Assembly: GCA_963815665.1 (NCBI GenBank)
Contig: CAWFHN010000023.1
Location: 1-64,000 of the forward strand
Source: DASUPK01 sp963815665
GTDB taxonomy: Bacteria; Actinomycetota; Thermoleophilia; Solirubrobacterales; 70-9
Direction of reading: 5' to 3'
Length of the DNA: 64,000 bases
Positions 1 through 8,877 of this stretch are shown here, one piece after another. How positions within the stretch are numbered: the stretch's first letter is position 1; every line of letters begins with the position of its first letter. The notes under the pieces are model-generated. The model was not told where the DNA came from, did not search any database, and saw only the letters and a program-made list of their open reading frames with translations. The translations under genes and the position numbers were made by a program.

Positions 1-481
1 GCGGCGGCAGTCAAGGCGCGGAGCGCCGGACCCCGAAGGGGTTGACGGCCGCCGGCAAGGCGGCGCCACAATCAACCAGGTCGGCTGGGTCAGTTCCCGG
101 GGCCACCTGACGAGCTGACGGGGGGACGGAGGTGGGGAATCGGCGTCCCCATCTTGACGCGCACTTTCGGGCGTGGCGGGCGCCCTTCCCGCCGCTGACC
201 CCGCGCCCCCACGATGTGGGTTCACGGGGTCAGCGGCGGTCGGGCGCAGAAGCGTGTGGATGTGCGCGGGCGAGGGGCTGAGACTGGTGGGCTGAGATGG
301 TGGAACAGGTGGCCCCTTTTTGGGCTGGTCATCGTCATGCCGGTAGAGCGAATCGTGCTGATGGGTGTCGAAACCGGCCGTGTGGACCGTCTTGGGTGTG
401 AGCGATGGGCAACCGGTGGGACAGATCGGCGGCGATTGCGTCATGGCAAGCAGGAGACCACGACGAACGGGAGGTGAAGCC
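1..481. other. Non-coding or unresolved left edge of the element
   Basis: No convincing gene is visible here. The first 70 bases hold three consecutive small perfect hairpins: GGCGC/GCGCC at 15-27, CCCC/GGGG at 31-41, and GCCGCC/GGCGGC at 48-64. A short open stretch that ends near 111-118 could be the tail of a gene lying to the left, but nothing in it is recognisable. A larger hairpin lies at 189-239 and is listed separately. An 87-codon open frame from 214 has no ribosome binding site or recognisable motif, and I do not call it. Confidence 0.4.
189..239. repeat. Large perfect inverted repeat with a nested hairpin
   Basis: Bases 189-203 and 225-239 are perfect 15-base complements, with core arm GCCGCTGACCCCG. 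Inside the loop a second hairpin, CCCAC/GTGGG, sits at 208-220 around a three-base loop. The structure lies upstream of the broken transfer-type ATPase in an integrative element. A nick site, an origin of transfer or a single-strand origin is therefore possible, as is a transcription terminator, although no T-run follows. The sequence shows only the structure; the role is inference. Confidence 0.6.
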
Positions 482-2251
482 ATGCACCTAACGACACCGA
501 CCCTCGGAGCGCTTGCCGCCAAGGCGGGCCGACACGGCGCCGAGCGGCTCGGCTCCCGGCAAGCCGCTCGAGCACCTCAACAACGCCTTCCACATCCTCG
601 GCCTCGTCGGCTGGACCGGCACCGCCGGGGCCTTGATCGGCATGGGAATCGGCTGGCTCTCTGCCCGGCAGCTGCGCGCCCGGTTCGACTGGGCCGCTCT
701 CTGGCTGGCGCCTCTGGCCGCTCGCGATCCTGCTGGTCAGGGCCGGCGTCCTGAAGGGGACGCCGCGATCGGCTCGATCGCGATCCTGACCTGCGCCTTC
801 GGCGGGCACCTGGTCGCCGGCTTCCTCACCCATCAATCCGATCGGCGAGCGGGCGACGACCGAGCGCACGAGGCCGGCGAGCGGACCGGACCCCACCACA
901 CTGCTGCTTCGGCGAGCCGCCCTCGGCCGGCTTGACCGGATACGAAGCGACGAGCTCGCGATCGGCGTCACGCGGCGCGGCCGGATCGCGAAGATGAAGC
1001 GGGGCGAGGAGTCCGGCTCCCATTCCCTGATCCTCGGCGCGACCGGCGCCGGCAAGACGACCGTGCTCTCCCTGATGGCGAGCGAGTACACGCGGAGCGG
1101 TCACGGCGTCGTCCTGGTCGAGGCCAAGACCGACCAGGACCTGGAGGCCGAGGCGCGTCGCGCGGCGGCCGCCGCGGGCCGGCCGTTCGTCCTGGTGAGC
1201 CCGGACGGACCGGTCGTCTGGGACCTGCTCGCAACCGGCGGCGTCGACGAGACCGTGGCGAAGCTCCTCGCCTGCGAGGTCTACACCGAGCCCCATTTCA
1301 AGAGCGAGGCGGTCCGCCTGCTCCGCTGGGTCGTGCGGGCGATGCAGGGCTGCGACACGCCCGATGACGCTGCCGGAGATCCTGCGGCTCTGCGCCCCCG
1401 ACCGCCTTGCCGCCCACGCCAGCAAGCATGGGCCTCCCGAGCTCGCCGGCCAGGTCGAGGATTCGTCAAGAGCCTGACCGCCCAGGAGCGCTCTGACGTC
1501 GCCGGCATTGCGCAGCCGGCTCGCCGTCCTGGCGGAGTCGGACTACGGCCGGAGCTGGCTCGATCCGGACTCGGGGGCCGGCCCGGTGCTCGATCTAAGC
1601 GAGGCCATCCGCCGCCGCGCGACGGTCTACTTCCGGCTCGACTCCGAGCGCCTCGGCGTGGTCGCCGAGAAGGTGGGCGCCTCGATCGCGATCGAGCTCG
1701 GAGCGATCGCCAGCGAGCTCCAGGGTCGGCCGATCCCGACCTTCATCGGGATCGACGAGTACGGAGCGATCGAGAGCGAGCAGATCGACTCGCTCTACGC
1801 CCGCGCGCGGGGCGCCGGCTTCAGCGTCGCCGTCGCCACCCACACGCTCGCCGACCTGCGGGCCGCCGGGGAAGCCGTCGAGGATCGAGTGAAGGCGACG
1901 ATCGACAGCGTCGTCTGCCTTCGGGTCGGCCCCGATGACGCGGACGCCGTCGCCCGGCTCGCCGGCCAGGTCGGCGAGTGGAAGAGCACCAATCGCACCC
2001 GGGGCCCGCTCGGGATCCCGGATGCCGTCGGAACCCGGACGCGCGGATACCGGCTTCGGATCCACCCGTCGGTGCTGCAGCACCTCGGCTGGGGCGAGTG
2101 CGCGGTCGTGCGCCTCGACCAACAAGGGAAAGACCGCGTCGCGCTCGCCCGGGTGATCCCGAGCTGGGCGCGGCGCCAACAGAAAGGACAACGCAATGAA
2201 GCTGACGGAACCGCAGAAGGAGCAGCTGCTGCTCGATCCACGCGATCTTGA
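482..2251 (+). pseudogene. Frameshifted VirD4/TraG/FtsK-like coupling ATPase
   Basis: This is a remnant of a DNA-transfer ATPase that would have pumped DNA during conjugation. A good ribosome binding site (GGGAGGTG) precedes ATG 482. The reading then moves through several frames. A membrane-spanning N-terminal part (residues like ILGLVGWTGTAGALIGMGIG) lies near 590-660. A Walker A motif, GATGAGKTT, lies near 1036-1065. A Walker B-like strand, TFIGIDEYG, lies near 1740-1765. A C-terminal part resembling the ATPase core (ATHTLADLRAAG) follows. At least five single-base shifts are needed to join these pieces, and a TGA interrupts the frame near 1477. The start of the next gene overlaps its tail. 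Family membership is moderately certain. Whether the shifts are real decay or assembly errors cannot be told from the sequence. Confidence 0.7.
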
Positions 2252-2520
2252 TGACCGCCTATCTGGATCGCCGGCCTCCCGCCGGGAGCGGATCCGTTCG
2301 AGGTGCAGGCGCATGGCAACGAGCTGGCTCCGGCGGCGGCCATGGCGATCGGTCGCTACCTGATGGATAGGAGGGACGAGGTCCTGGCGCTCGAGCGACG
2401 CGAGTCGATGCTGAGCTGGATCGATGCGCATCAGGAGGAGGCGCTCGGGATCGCCGTGGGGAGGCAGAGCATCGCCGAGCAGTTGGCGGACCGAGGTCAG
2501 GGATGCTGGGCCTGCAGTGA
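2196..2520 (+). pseudogene. Unknown small element gene, frameshifted
   Basis: ATG 2196 follows AGAAAGGA and begins MKLTEPQKEQLLLDPRDLDD. After about 25 codons the sensible reading moves to another frame, which contains a stretch rich in charged helices (AIGRYLMDRRDEVLALERRE, near 2348-2407). It probably ended at TGA 2518-2520, overlapping the GTG start of the next gene as GTGA, but a further frame change is needed to reach that stop. I do not recognise the family. Its position between the transfer ATPase and the replication-relaxation-like gene suggests an accessory conjugation or replication protein. Confidence 0.45.
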
Positions 2521-3204
2521 AGCCGGCACGTCGCCGGATCACCGATCGCGACCTCGAGGTGCTCGAGTTCGTCGCCCGGTTCGGGCTGGTGCCCGGCGCC
2601 GCCGCGGCACGGTGGGCGGGTACCTCACGCTCGGTGACCTACCGACGTGAGGCGCGCTGGCGGGAGCACGGCCTGGTCCGGGTGCTTCCCTCGGTGGCCG
2701 GCTCGGGGCGGCTGCTCACCTGCACCCGCGAGGGCCTGCTCGCGGTCGGCCAGGAGGGACTCCGCCCCGCTCGCGTGTCGCTCGGCGGCGTCCGGCACGC
2801 GGCCACCGTGGCGTGGGTCGCGGCGGAGCTGGAGCGGCGGGGCGAGCGGGTGCTGAGCGAGCTGGAGATCATGGCGATCGAGAGCCGGGAGGGGCGCCGG
2901 CTCTACTCGGCCGAGCTCTACGACGGCCGCTACCACCGGCCCGACCTCGTCCTGGTCGAGGGAGCGGATCGGGGTCGAGGTCGAGCTGACCCAGAAGGCG
3001 AGCTGGCGCCTCGACTCGATCCTGCGGGGATGGCGCTCGGCGATCGGGGAGGATCGCCTGGGCGGCGTCCGCTACCTCTGCAGCGAGCGAGCCTTCCGAG
3101 CGGTCAGCCTGGCGATCGAGCGCACCTGCTCCGAGGAGCTGATCGAGGTGGACCATCTGGAGGGCGGGCAGATCGGCGTAGATTGGGATGGCGATGCAGC
3201 TTGA
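2517..3204 (+). pseudogene. Replication-relaxation-like winged-helix protein, frameshifted
   Basis: Reading from GTG 2517 gives a basic start and then ITDRDLEVLEFVARFGLVPG and AAAARWAGTSRSVTYRR. This is the winged-helix pattern of the replication-relaxation family found in actinobacterial integrative elements and plasmids. The frame is clean to about 2960, ending in YHRPDLVLVEG. It then shifts by one base to IGVEVELTQKASWRLDSILRG, and this downstream frame ends with TGA at 3202-3204. The beta-rich C-terminal half (VEVELT...K) fits the family. Only one indel separates this from an intact gene of roughly 230 residues. Its place in a gene block with the ATPase, excisionase and integrase supports the assignment. 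Confidence 0.65.
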
Positions 3205-3591
3205 CCCGGCTGACATCGAAGCGGTGGCGGAGCGGGTCGCCGAGCTGCTCGAACACCAGGCAGTGGAGTCGAGGCAGCCAGGAGAGCTTGTCGACGCGGC
3301 GGCGGTGGCGCGGCTCTTGGGAGTGAGCCGCGCCACCGTCTATGCCAAGGCGGACGAGCTCGGGGCGGTCAGGCTGGGCAACGGGAAGAAGGCGCGGCTG
3401 CGCTTCGATCCGAGCAGGCTCCCGGCGCCCGGCTCGACCAAGACCGGTCCGCGACGGATGATCCGCAGCGCCGGACCCGGCGGCGATCGAGGAAGCCGTC
3501 GCACGACGGTCGGATTGAGCTGCTGCCCATCCGCGGATCCGCTCCGGTGGGGGCGAACCGGCGGCGGCCGGGGCCTCAACAGGGCGGATAG
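3188..3591 (+). pseudogene. Excisionase-like HTH protein, frameshifted near its end
   Basis: ATG 3188 (or ATG 3194) starts MAMQLDPADIEAVAERVAEL. A helix-turn-helix follows (ELVDAAAVARLLGVSRATVYA, split here as VDAAAVARLLGVSRATVYA), typical of small MerR/Xis-type excisionases that load at attachment sites and steer the integrase. A basic strand, RLGNGKKARLRFDPSRL, follows. After about 3460 the frame slips. The natural ending, GRIELLPIRG and then a proline/arginine-rich tail, is found in another frame with stop TAG 3589-3591. The gene lies 19 bases upstream of the integrase ATG, the usual xis-int order. Confidence 0.65.
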
Positions 3592-3610
3592 CATCGAACC
3601 GCTCAGCGCG

Positions 3611-4881
3611 ATGCCGGCGAAGCCCACAGGTGAGGTCGTGGTCCGCAACAGGGGAGGCGGGCGGATCTTCGCGCTCCGCTTCCGGGCCTACGGCAAGCGC
3701 CACTACTTGACGCTGGGACACGCCGCCGACGGCTGGACCTACGAGAAGGCCGAGGAGGAGCTGGCGAACGTGCTGGCCGACGTGCGCCGCGGGATCTGGA
3801 AGCCGCCGACGGCCAAGAGCGATCGAGGGGCCGGCGGAGGAGCCGACCTTCCACCAGTTCGCCTCGGAGTGGATCGAGAGCCGACAGCGGCGAGTTCGGC
3901 ACGCGGACGATCGAGGACTACAAGCTCGCCCTCACCCACCACCTGCTGCCGTTCTTCGCCGAGCACCGGCTCTCGGAGATCACGGCGCGGGAGGTCGACC
4001 GCTACAAGGCGGCGAAGGTGCGCGAGCGCGACCAGGGCCTGGTCCCCCGTCCGCTCTCGAACCGGACGATCAACAAGACGCTCACCCGGCTCGGGCAGAT
4101 CCTCGACGTCGCCGTCCGCTACGACCTGATCGGGCACAACCCGGTCAAGACCAAGGTCGAGAAGCTGAAGGAGGAGGAGCCGAGGCGGCTGCGGCTGAGC
4201 GGCGAGCAGGTCCAGGTCCTGCTCCAGGTCGCCGGGCGAAACAGGGCGCTGCTGGCGACGGCGATCATGGCCGGCGGCCTGCGGATCTCCGAGCTGGCCA
4301 ACCTGCGCTGGCGCGACCTCGACCTCGGCAACGGCGAGCTGACAGTCGAGACCTCGAAGACCGCGGCCGGCGTGCGCACGGTCGTCCTCGAGCCCGAGCT
4401 GGTCCAGCTGCTCCGCGAGCACAAGCTCGCCTCGCAGTGGAGCCAGCCGGACGACTTCGTCTTCTCCGGCAAGTACCGCGACAAGCCGCGGGAGCGCAAC
4501 AGCCTCCGCAAGCGCGTCCTCTACTCCACCGTCGAGCGGGCGAACGAGCAGCTGATCGCCGACGGCAGGCCGCCGATCCCCGAGGGGATCACCTTCCACG
4601 CGCTGCGCCGGACCTACGCCGCGCTGCGCGCGGAGCTCGGCGAGCACCCGGCGATCACCGCCGCGCAGATGGGACACCGCGATCCGCGGATGACCCTGCG
4701 CGTCTACACCGACGTCACGAACATGAGGCCGCGGACCCGGCTCGGCGGCCTTCTCGGGCGATCTGATTGGGCACCATTGGGCACCAACCCCGCTAAGGGC
4801 CAAAATCCGACACAACGGGAAGGCCCGGAAGACCCTCCGGAGGAGCCCGAAAACCGCCGAGCTAGCAGCGGCTTCTGCTAA
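3611..4881 (+). pseudogene. Tyrosine recombinase (phage-type integrase), frameshifted in the N-terminal half
   Basis: This site-specific recombinase would insert the element into the neighbouring tRNA-Asp gene. ATG 3611 opens MPAKPTGEVVVRNRGGGRIF, an arm-binding-type N-terminal domain. Two opposite one-base shifts between about 3835 and 3885 interrupt the linker (PTFHQFASEWIESR is in a different frame from GTRTIEDYKLALTHHLLPFF). From about 3885 to the stop the frame is open. It carries the catalytic pattern: Arg in GGLRISELANLRW, His-x-x-Arg in FHALRRTYA, and the GH...Y box GHRDPRMTLRVYTDV with the nucleophilic Tyr. The TAA stop at 4879-4881 directly abuts the tRNA 3' end. The catalytic half alone is unlikely to recombine correctly. 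Confidence 0.8.
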
Positions 4882-4955
<74 letters not shown>

Positions 4956-4980
4956 GAGGGCGGCGCGTGGGTCAGGCAGG

Positions 4981-5190
4981 CTAGCCGCTCACCAGTGAAA
5001 CGTTGGTGGCGACGGGACCCTTGGGGCCCTCCTCGGACTCGAAGCTGACCTTCGCCCCATCGTCGAGCGAGCGGTACCCGTCGCCGCTGATGCTCGAGAA
5101 GTGAACGAAGAGGTCCTTGCTGCCGTCATCCGGCGTGATGAAGCCGTACCCCTTCTCGTTGCTGAACCACTTGACCGTCCCTTCTGCCAT
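4981..5190 (-). CDS. Cold-shock protein, CspA family
   Basis: This 69-residue single cold-shock domain protein binds single-stranded RNA and DNA and acts as an RNA chaperone. The RNP1 motif is KGYGFITP (residues about 13-20) and the RNP2 motif is DLFVHFSSI (about 26-34). They follow the usual GTVKWFSNEKGYGF opening. Length and motif spacing match the family exactly. The ATG at 5190 is preceded by GTGGAGG, a strong ribosome binding site. It is a single-gene unit between tRNA-Asp and the divergent FAH gene. Actinobacterial genomes usually carry several paralogues, so I give no specific symbol. Confidence 0.95.
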   Translation of the reverse strand: MAEGTVKWFSNEKGYGFITPDDGSKDLFVHFSSISGDGYRSLDDGAKVSFESEEGPKGPVATNVSLVSG

Positions 5191-5293
5191 TGCGCCTCCA
5201 CTTCTTGGACCCGGGGATTGACCCCTCTGATGGCGCGTGAACCTAGCGAACCCGCCAGCGCGATGCCCCCGAGACGGATTAGGGTGAGCCGCG

Positions 5294-6133
5294 ATGCGGC
5301 TGGTGACGTACAGGGCTGACGGGGAGGAGCGCGCCGGAGTGCTGACCGACGGCGGCGTGCTCGACGCGGCGCTGCTTCTGGGGATCGATCGCGTCGGCGT
5401 CAGGGAGCTGATCGCGGATGGGCGGCTCGACGATCTGCGCAAGCGCCTCGATGGCGCCGGCGCCGACCCCGTCGCAGGCGCCGAGCTGCTCCCGCCCCTC
5501 CCGGACCCGGACAAGATCGTCTGCATCGGGCTCAATTACCGCTCCCACGCCGCCGAGGCGGGGATCGACCCGCCCGACCACCCCACCTTCTTCGCCAAGT
5601 TCCGCAACGCGCTGGCCCCGCCCGGGTCGACTGTCGAGCTGCCCGCGGCGAGCGAGAAGGTCGACTACGAGGCCGAGGTGGCGTTCGTCGTCGGACGGCA
5701 CTGCCAGGACGTCTCGCAGGACGAGGCCCTCGACGCCATCGCCGGCTACATGATGCTCAACGACCTCTCCGCCCGCGACCTCCAGTTCGCGACGCCGCAG
5801 TGGATGCCCGGCAAGGTCTTCGACGGCTCGGCGCCCTGCGGCCCGGCGATCGTCACCCCGGACGAGGCGGGCCCTGCCGACGCGATCTCGTTCGCCCTCG
5901 ACCTCAACGGCAAGCGAATGCAGGAGGCATCGACCTCCGACCTGATCTTCTCGATCGCCGAGCTGGTGGCCAGGCTGTCGCGCTGGATGACGCTCGAGCC
6001 GGGCGACATCGTCTCCACCGGCACGCCATCCGGGGTGGGCAGCGTCCGCCAGCCGCGGGTCTGGCTCAAGCCGGGCGACGAGATCGTGATCTCCTCGCCC
6101 ACCCTGGGCGAGCTGCGCACGACGATCGCGTAG
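5294..6133 (+). CDS. Fumarylacetoacetate hydrolase family protein
   Basis: This 279-residue protein belongs to the FAH superfamily, which covers acylpyruvate hydrolases, 2-hydroxyhepta-2,4-dienedioate isomerases and oxaloacetate tautomerases. The core begins IVCIGLNYRSHAAE (about residue 75). It contains the metal-binding acidic pattern YEAEVAFVVG (about 115-125), then GYMMLNDLSARDLQ, and ends with the family signature GDIVSTGTPSGVG. The first 70 residues form the usual N-terminal domain. The exact substrate cannot be read from sequence. It stands alone, converging on the cyclic-nucleotide-domain gene with no spacer between the stop codons. Confidence 0.88.
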   Translation: MRLVTYRADGEERAGVLTDGGVLDAALLLGIDRVGVRELIADGRLDDLRKRLDGAGADPVAGAELLPPLPDPDKIVCIGLNYRSHAAEAGIDPPDHPTFFAKFRNALAPPGSTVELPAASEKVDYEAEVAFVVGRHCQDVSQDEALDAIAGYMMLNDLSARDLQFATPQWMPGKVFDGSAPCGPAIVTPDEAGPADAISFALDLNGKRMQEASTSDLIFSIAELVARLSRWMTLEPGDIVSTGTPSGVGSVRQPRVWLKPGDEIVISSPTLGELRTTIA

Positions 6134-6520
6134 CTAACCCGCGCGTTCCTCCACGAGCTGCTCAATGCTGCGGTAGACGCCGGGCGCGTTCTTCTTCAGC
6201 CTCTGCACCTCGAAGTGCCCGAGGCTGATCAGCTTCATCCTCGAGGTGGCCGTGACGGTGGCGGCGCGCATCTCGTCGTCGAGCATTCCCGCCTCGCCGA
6301 AGACGTCGCCGGGGCCGAGGTCGGCGAGATGCTCTCCCTCGCGAGTGACCTCGGCCGTCCCCTCCTCGATCGCGAGCAGCTCGCGCGAGAAGCCACCCTC
6401 CTCGAGGATCGCCTCCCCCTCCGGGACCTCCCTGGACTGCGCGAAGGCCGCGACCTGCTTGAGCTCCTCGTCCGAGGCGTCCGAGAACAGCGGGATTCGC
6501 TTCAGCTGAACGGCGTCCAC
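6134..6520 (-). CDS. Single cyclic-nucleotide-binding-domain (CNMP) protein
   Basis: This 128-residue protein is made almost wholly of a CRP-type beta-roll domain. It shows LKRIPLFSDASDEELKQVAAF at the start, then a beta-roll, then DLGPGDVFGEAGMLDDEMRAATVTATS, where the phosphate-binding-cassette region lies. The canonical Arg after the FGE motif is not in its usual RSA context, so ligand binding is uncertain. There is no HTH domain, so it is not itself a CRP-type transcription factor. The start is GTG 6518-6520. It converges on the FAH gene with directly adjacent stops. The target of its regulation is unknown. Confidence 0.8.
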   Translation of the reverse strand: MDAVQLKRIPLFSDASDEELKQVAAFAQSREVPEGEAILEEGGFSRELLAIEEGTAEVTREGEHLADLGPGDVFGEAGMLDDEMRAATVTATSRMKLISLGHFEVQRLKKNAPGVYRSIEQLVEERAG

Positions 6521-6596
6521 ACCTCGGCAACTTACCCCAGAGGACCTGGGTTAGAGTGCGGCTTCAACCACGGAACACGGCGAGAGGTGAGCTCAG

Positions 6597-6971
6597 ATGG
6601 GATTGATGGACAACATCAAGAAGGCACAGGAAGCTGCCCAGCAGGCGATGCAGAACGCCGACGCCGGCTCGATGAGCCCGTCCGCCGGTGACGCCGAATA
6701 CGCCAACCTGGCCATGAAGCTGAACCAGGGCGGCCTGCCGGGTGTCGCCACGATCAACTCGATCACCGAGTCCGGTGAGGGCTCCGACCCGGTCAACAAG
6801 GCCTATGACATCGGCGTCAGCGTGGCGCTCGAGAACGGTGAGAGCTACGACACGACGGTCCACCAGTACCTGACCCAGGACGCCGTCAACGCGTACCAGC
6901 CCGGCGGCAGGTTCCAGATCAAGGCCGACCCGGACGACACCAGCAAGGTCATGCTCTACGGGCAGGCCTAG
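6597..6971 (+). CDS. Conserved-looking small protein of unknown function
   Basis: This is a 124-residue, acidic, soluble-looking protein. A short amphipathic helix opens it (MGLMDNIKKAQEAAQQAMQN). Residues 30-124 look like a small beta-barrel or OB-like fold with alternating strands (ATINSITESGE, YDIGVSVALENGE, YDTTVHQYLT, RFQIKADPDD). It has no signal peptide, membrane segment or cysteine. A reasonable ribosome binding site, GAGAGGTGAG, lies just upstream of the ATG. It is followed 67 bases later by the FtsH-like protease gene on the same strand. I do not recognise the family and assign no function. Confidence 0.65.
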   Translation: MGLMDNIKKAQEAAQQAMQNADAGSMSPSAGDAEYANLAMKLNQGGLPGVATINSITESGEGSDPVNKAYDIGVSVALENGESYDTTVHQYLTQDAVNAYQPGGRFQIKADPDDTSKVMLYGQA

Positions 6972-7038
6972 CGGTCGCCGGCGGTAAATAGGGGTCCAGC
7001 CCTGGGCGCCGGCTGCCGATAGGAACATTGGCGTTTCT

Positions 7039-8658
7039 ATGCCCCTGCTCGCGTCCATTACCGACTTCTTCTTCAACTGGTACCCGGTCTTCGGGGTCTT
7101 CTTCTCCGCCGGCATCCTGATCGTCTTCGTCTTCCTCCTTCGCACGACGATGGGGACGACGCGACCCGAGACGGTCAAGGCCAGCAAGACCGCCCCCGTC
7201 CTTTGGGACGACGTGCAGGGTGTCGACGCAGCCAAGGAGGAGCTGGTCGACGTCGCCGAGTGGCTCAAGGACCCCAAGCGGTTCGAGGCCCTCGGCGCCC
7301 GGGCGCCGCGCGGCGTGCTGCTCTACGGCCCACCCGGCACCGGGAAGACGATGCTCGCCCGCGCGGTCGCAGCGCATGCAGGTGTGGACTTCTTCGCCGC
7401 CTCCGGGTCGAGCTTCGTGGAGATGTTCGTCGGCCGCGGCGCGGCGCGGATCAGGCGCCTCTTCAAGGAGGCCCGCCACTCCGGCCGCGCGGTCGTGTTC
7501 ATTGACGAACTCGACGCCGTCGGCGGGCATCGCGGCTCCGGTGCCGGGGACGGCGGCACCTCGGAGCGCGAGCAGGCCCTCAACCAGTTGCTGGTGGAGC
7601 TCGACGGCTTCGAGCGCGACCCCGGCACCGTGATCGTCCTCGCCGCCTCGAACCAGATCGAGAAGCTCGACAAGGCGCTGCTCCGCCCCGGCCGGTTCGA
7701 CCGCCAGGTCCTGGTGGCTCCGCCCGACCGCGACGGGCGCGAGGCGATCCTGCGCTCGCACGCCCGGGACAAGACCCTGGCCGACACCGTCGACCTCGTC
7801 GACGTCGCACGCAAGACCACGGGGCTGACCGGCGCCCAGCTCGCCAACGCGCTCAACGAGGCCGCGATCATCGCCGGGCGCGCCGGGCGGATGGCGATCG
7901 CCCGCGAGGACCTCGACGAGGCGCTGCTCCGCCAGTCCGTCGGCTCGCAGCAGTCGCGGCGGCTGACGGACAAGGAACGCCGGATCGTCGCCTACCACGA
8001 GGGCGGGCACGCACTCTGCCGCCGGCTCTGCGGGCTCGATCCTCCCGAGATCCTCAGCATCGTCCCGCGCGGGCCCGCGCTGGGCTTCGTCGCCCACTCC
8101 CCCAGCGAGGACCGCTACCTCCGCTCCCGCAAGGACCTGATGGACGAGATCGTGATCCTGCTCGGCGGCCGCGCGGCCGAGGAGGAGGTCTTCGACGAGG
8201 TGTACTCGGGTGCCGCCGACGATCTCTCCAGGGTCCAGAAGGTGTGCGTGCAGATGGTCACCGAGTTCGGGATGACCGTGTCCCACGGCCCGCCCGACAG
8301 CGCCCCTCTCGCACAGCCCACCGGGGACTACGCGATGTCGGACCGGACGCGCCGGGACGTGGACGAGAACGCCCAGGAGCTCGCCCACATGGCCTACGCC
8401 CGGGCCCGCCAGCTGATGAAGGTAAACCGCCAGTGCCTCGACGACCTCGCCAGCAACGCGCTGGAGCGCGAGACCCTAACCCGCGAGGATCTCGACGAGA
8501 TCTTCGACGCGCACGACCTGCGCCGCTCGTTCCTGCCGGAGGGCGAGGAGCCGGACGCGTCCGAGGCGCGCAAGTTGATCGCCAAGGATCGCGCCCGCTC
8601 CACCGGGGCGCTGATGCCCCAGCACACGAAGCCGGACTCGCCGGACGACGCAGACTGA
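7039..8658 (+). CDS. ftsH: FtsH-type AAA+ zinc metalloprotease, short N-terminus
   Basis: This is a membrane-anchored ATP-dependent protease that unfolds and degrades membrane and cytosolic proteins. Residues 10-40 form one hydrophobic segment. The AAA module follows, with Walker A GPPGTGKT at about residue 97, Walker B VVFIDELDAVG, and the second region of homology ending in LLRPGRFDRQ. The zinc motif is HEGGH at about residue 320, where most homologues have HEAGH. A downstream acidic ligand lies in the GAADDLSRV region. At 539 residues it is about 100 shorter than typical FtsH and lacks the extracytoplasmic domain between two membrane helices. No strong ribosome binding site precedes ATG 7039. 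An esterase relic follows in the same frame after the stop. Confidence 0.88.
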   Translation: MPLLASITDFFFNWYPVFGVFFSAGILIVFVFLLRTTMGTTRPETVKASKTAPVLWDDVQGVDAAKEELVDVAEWLKDPKRFEALGARAPRGVLLYGPPGTGKTMLARAVAAHAGVDFFAASGSSFVEMFVGRGAARIRRLFKEARHSGRAVVFIDELDAVGGHRGSGAGDGGTSEREQALNQLLVELDGFERDPGTVIVLAASNQIEKLDKALLRPGRFDRQVLVAPPDRDGREAILRSHARDKTLADTVDLVDVARKTTGLTGAQLANALNEAAIIAGRAGRMAIAREDLDEALLRQSVGSQQSRRLTDKERRIVAYHEGGHALCRRLCGLDPPEILSIVPRGPALGFVAHSPSEDRYLRSRKDLMDEIVILLGGRAAEEEVFDEVYSGAADDLSRVQKVCVQMVTEFGMTVSHGPPDSAPLAQPTGDYAMSDRTRRDVDENAQELAHMAYARARQLMKVNRQCLDDLASNALERETLTREDLDEIFDAHDLRRSFLPEGEEPDASEARKLIAKDRARSTGALMPQHTKPDSPDDAD

Positions 8659-8877
8659 ACGGCGTCAGGGACCCTCGGTGTCCCGGTCTGGGTCGACGCC
8701 GGAGACCAGGATCCCTTCCGGAACACCGGTCTCGACGAGTTCGCCGGGGCGCTGCGCGCCGACGGCGCCCAGATCACGTTCCACATCTGGCCGGGGACCC
8801 ACAGCGGCGACTACTGGCGCAGCCACTGGGACGACTACCTGCGCTTCTACGCCAGGGCGCTGGCCGACTGCCGCTAG
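8659..8877 (+). pseudogene. C-terminal remnant of an esterase (alpha/beta hydrolase)
   Basis: Immediately after the FtsH stop, in the same frame, about 70 codons read GVPVWVDAGDQDPFRNTG, ITFHIWPGTHSGDYWRSHW and DDYLRFYARALADCR before TAG 8875-8877. This matches the C-terminal end of PHB-depolymerase/esterase-D-like hydrolases. It includes the Asp region (DAGDQDPF) and the terminal catalytic His region (WPGTHSG). There is no start codon, no ribosome binding site and no N-terminal two-thirds with the nucleophile serine. It is therefore a gene relic left by deletion next to ftsH. Translation would need stop readthrough, which nothing here supports. Confidence 0.7.

Noticed and set aside
214..477. 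87-codon open frame near the left edge
   Set aside because: It overlaps the large hairpin, has no ribosome binding site, has an unusual Arg/Gly/Trp composition and lacks recognisable motifs.
8659..8877. Stop-codon readthrough extension of FtsH
   Set aside because: The continuing frame has clear esterase C-terminal similarity and no relation to FtsH, so a relic is simpler than readthrough.
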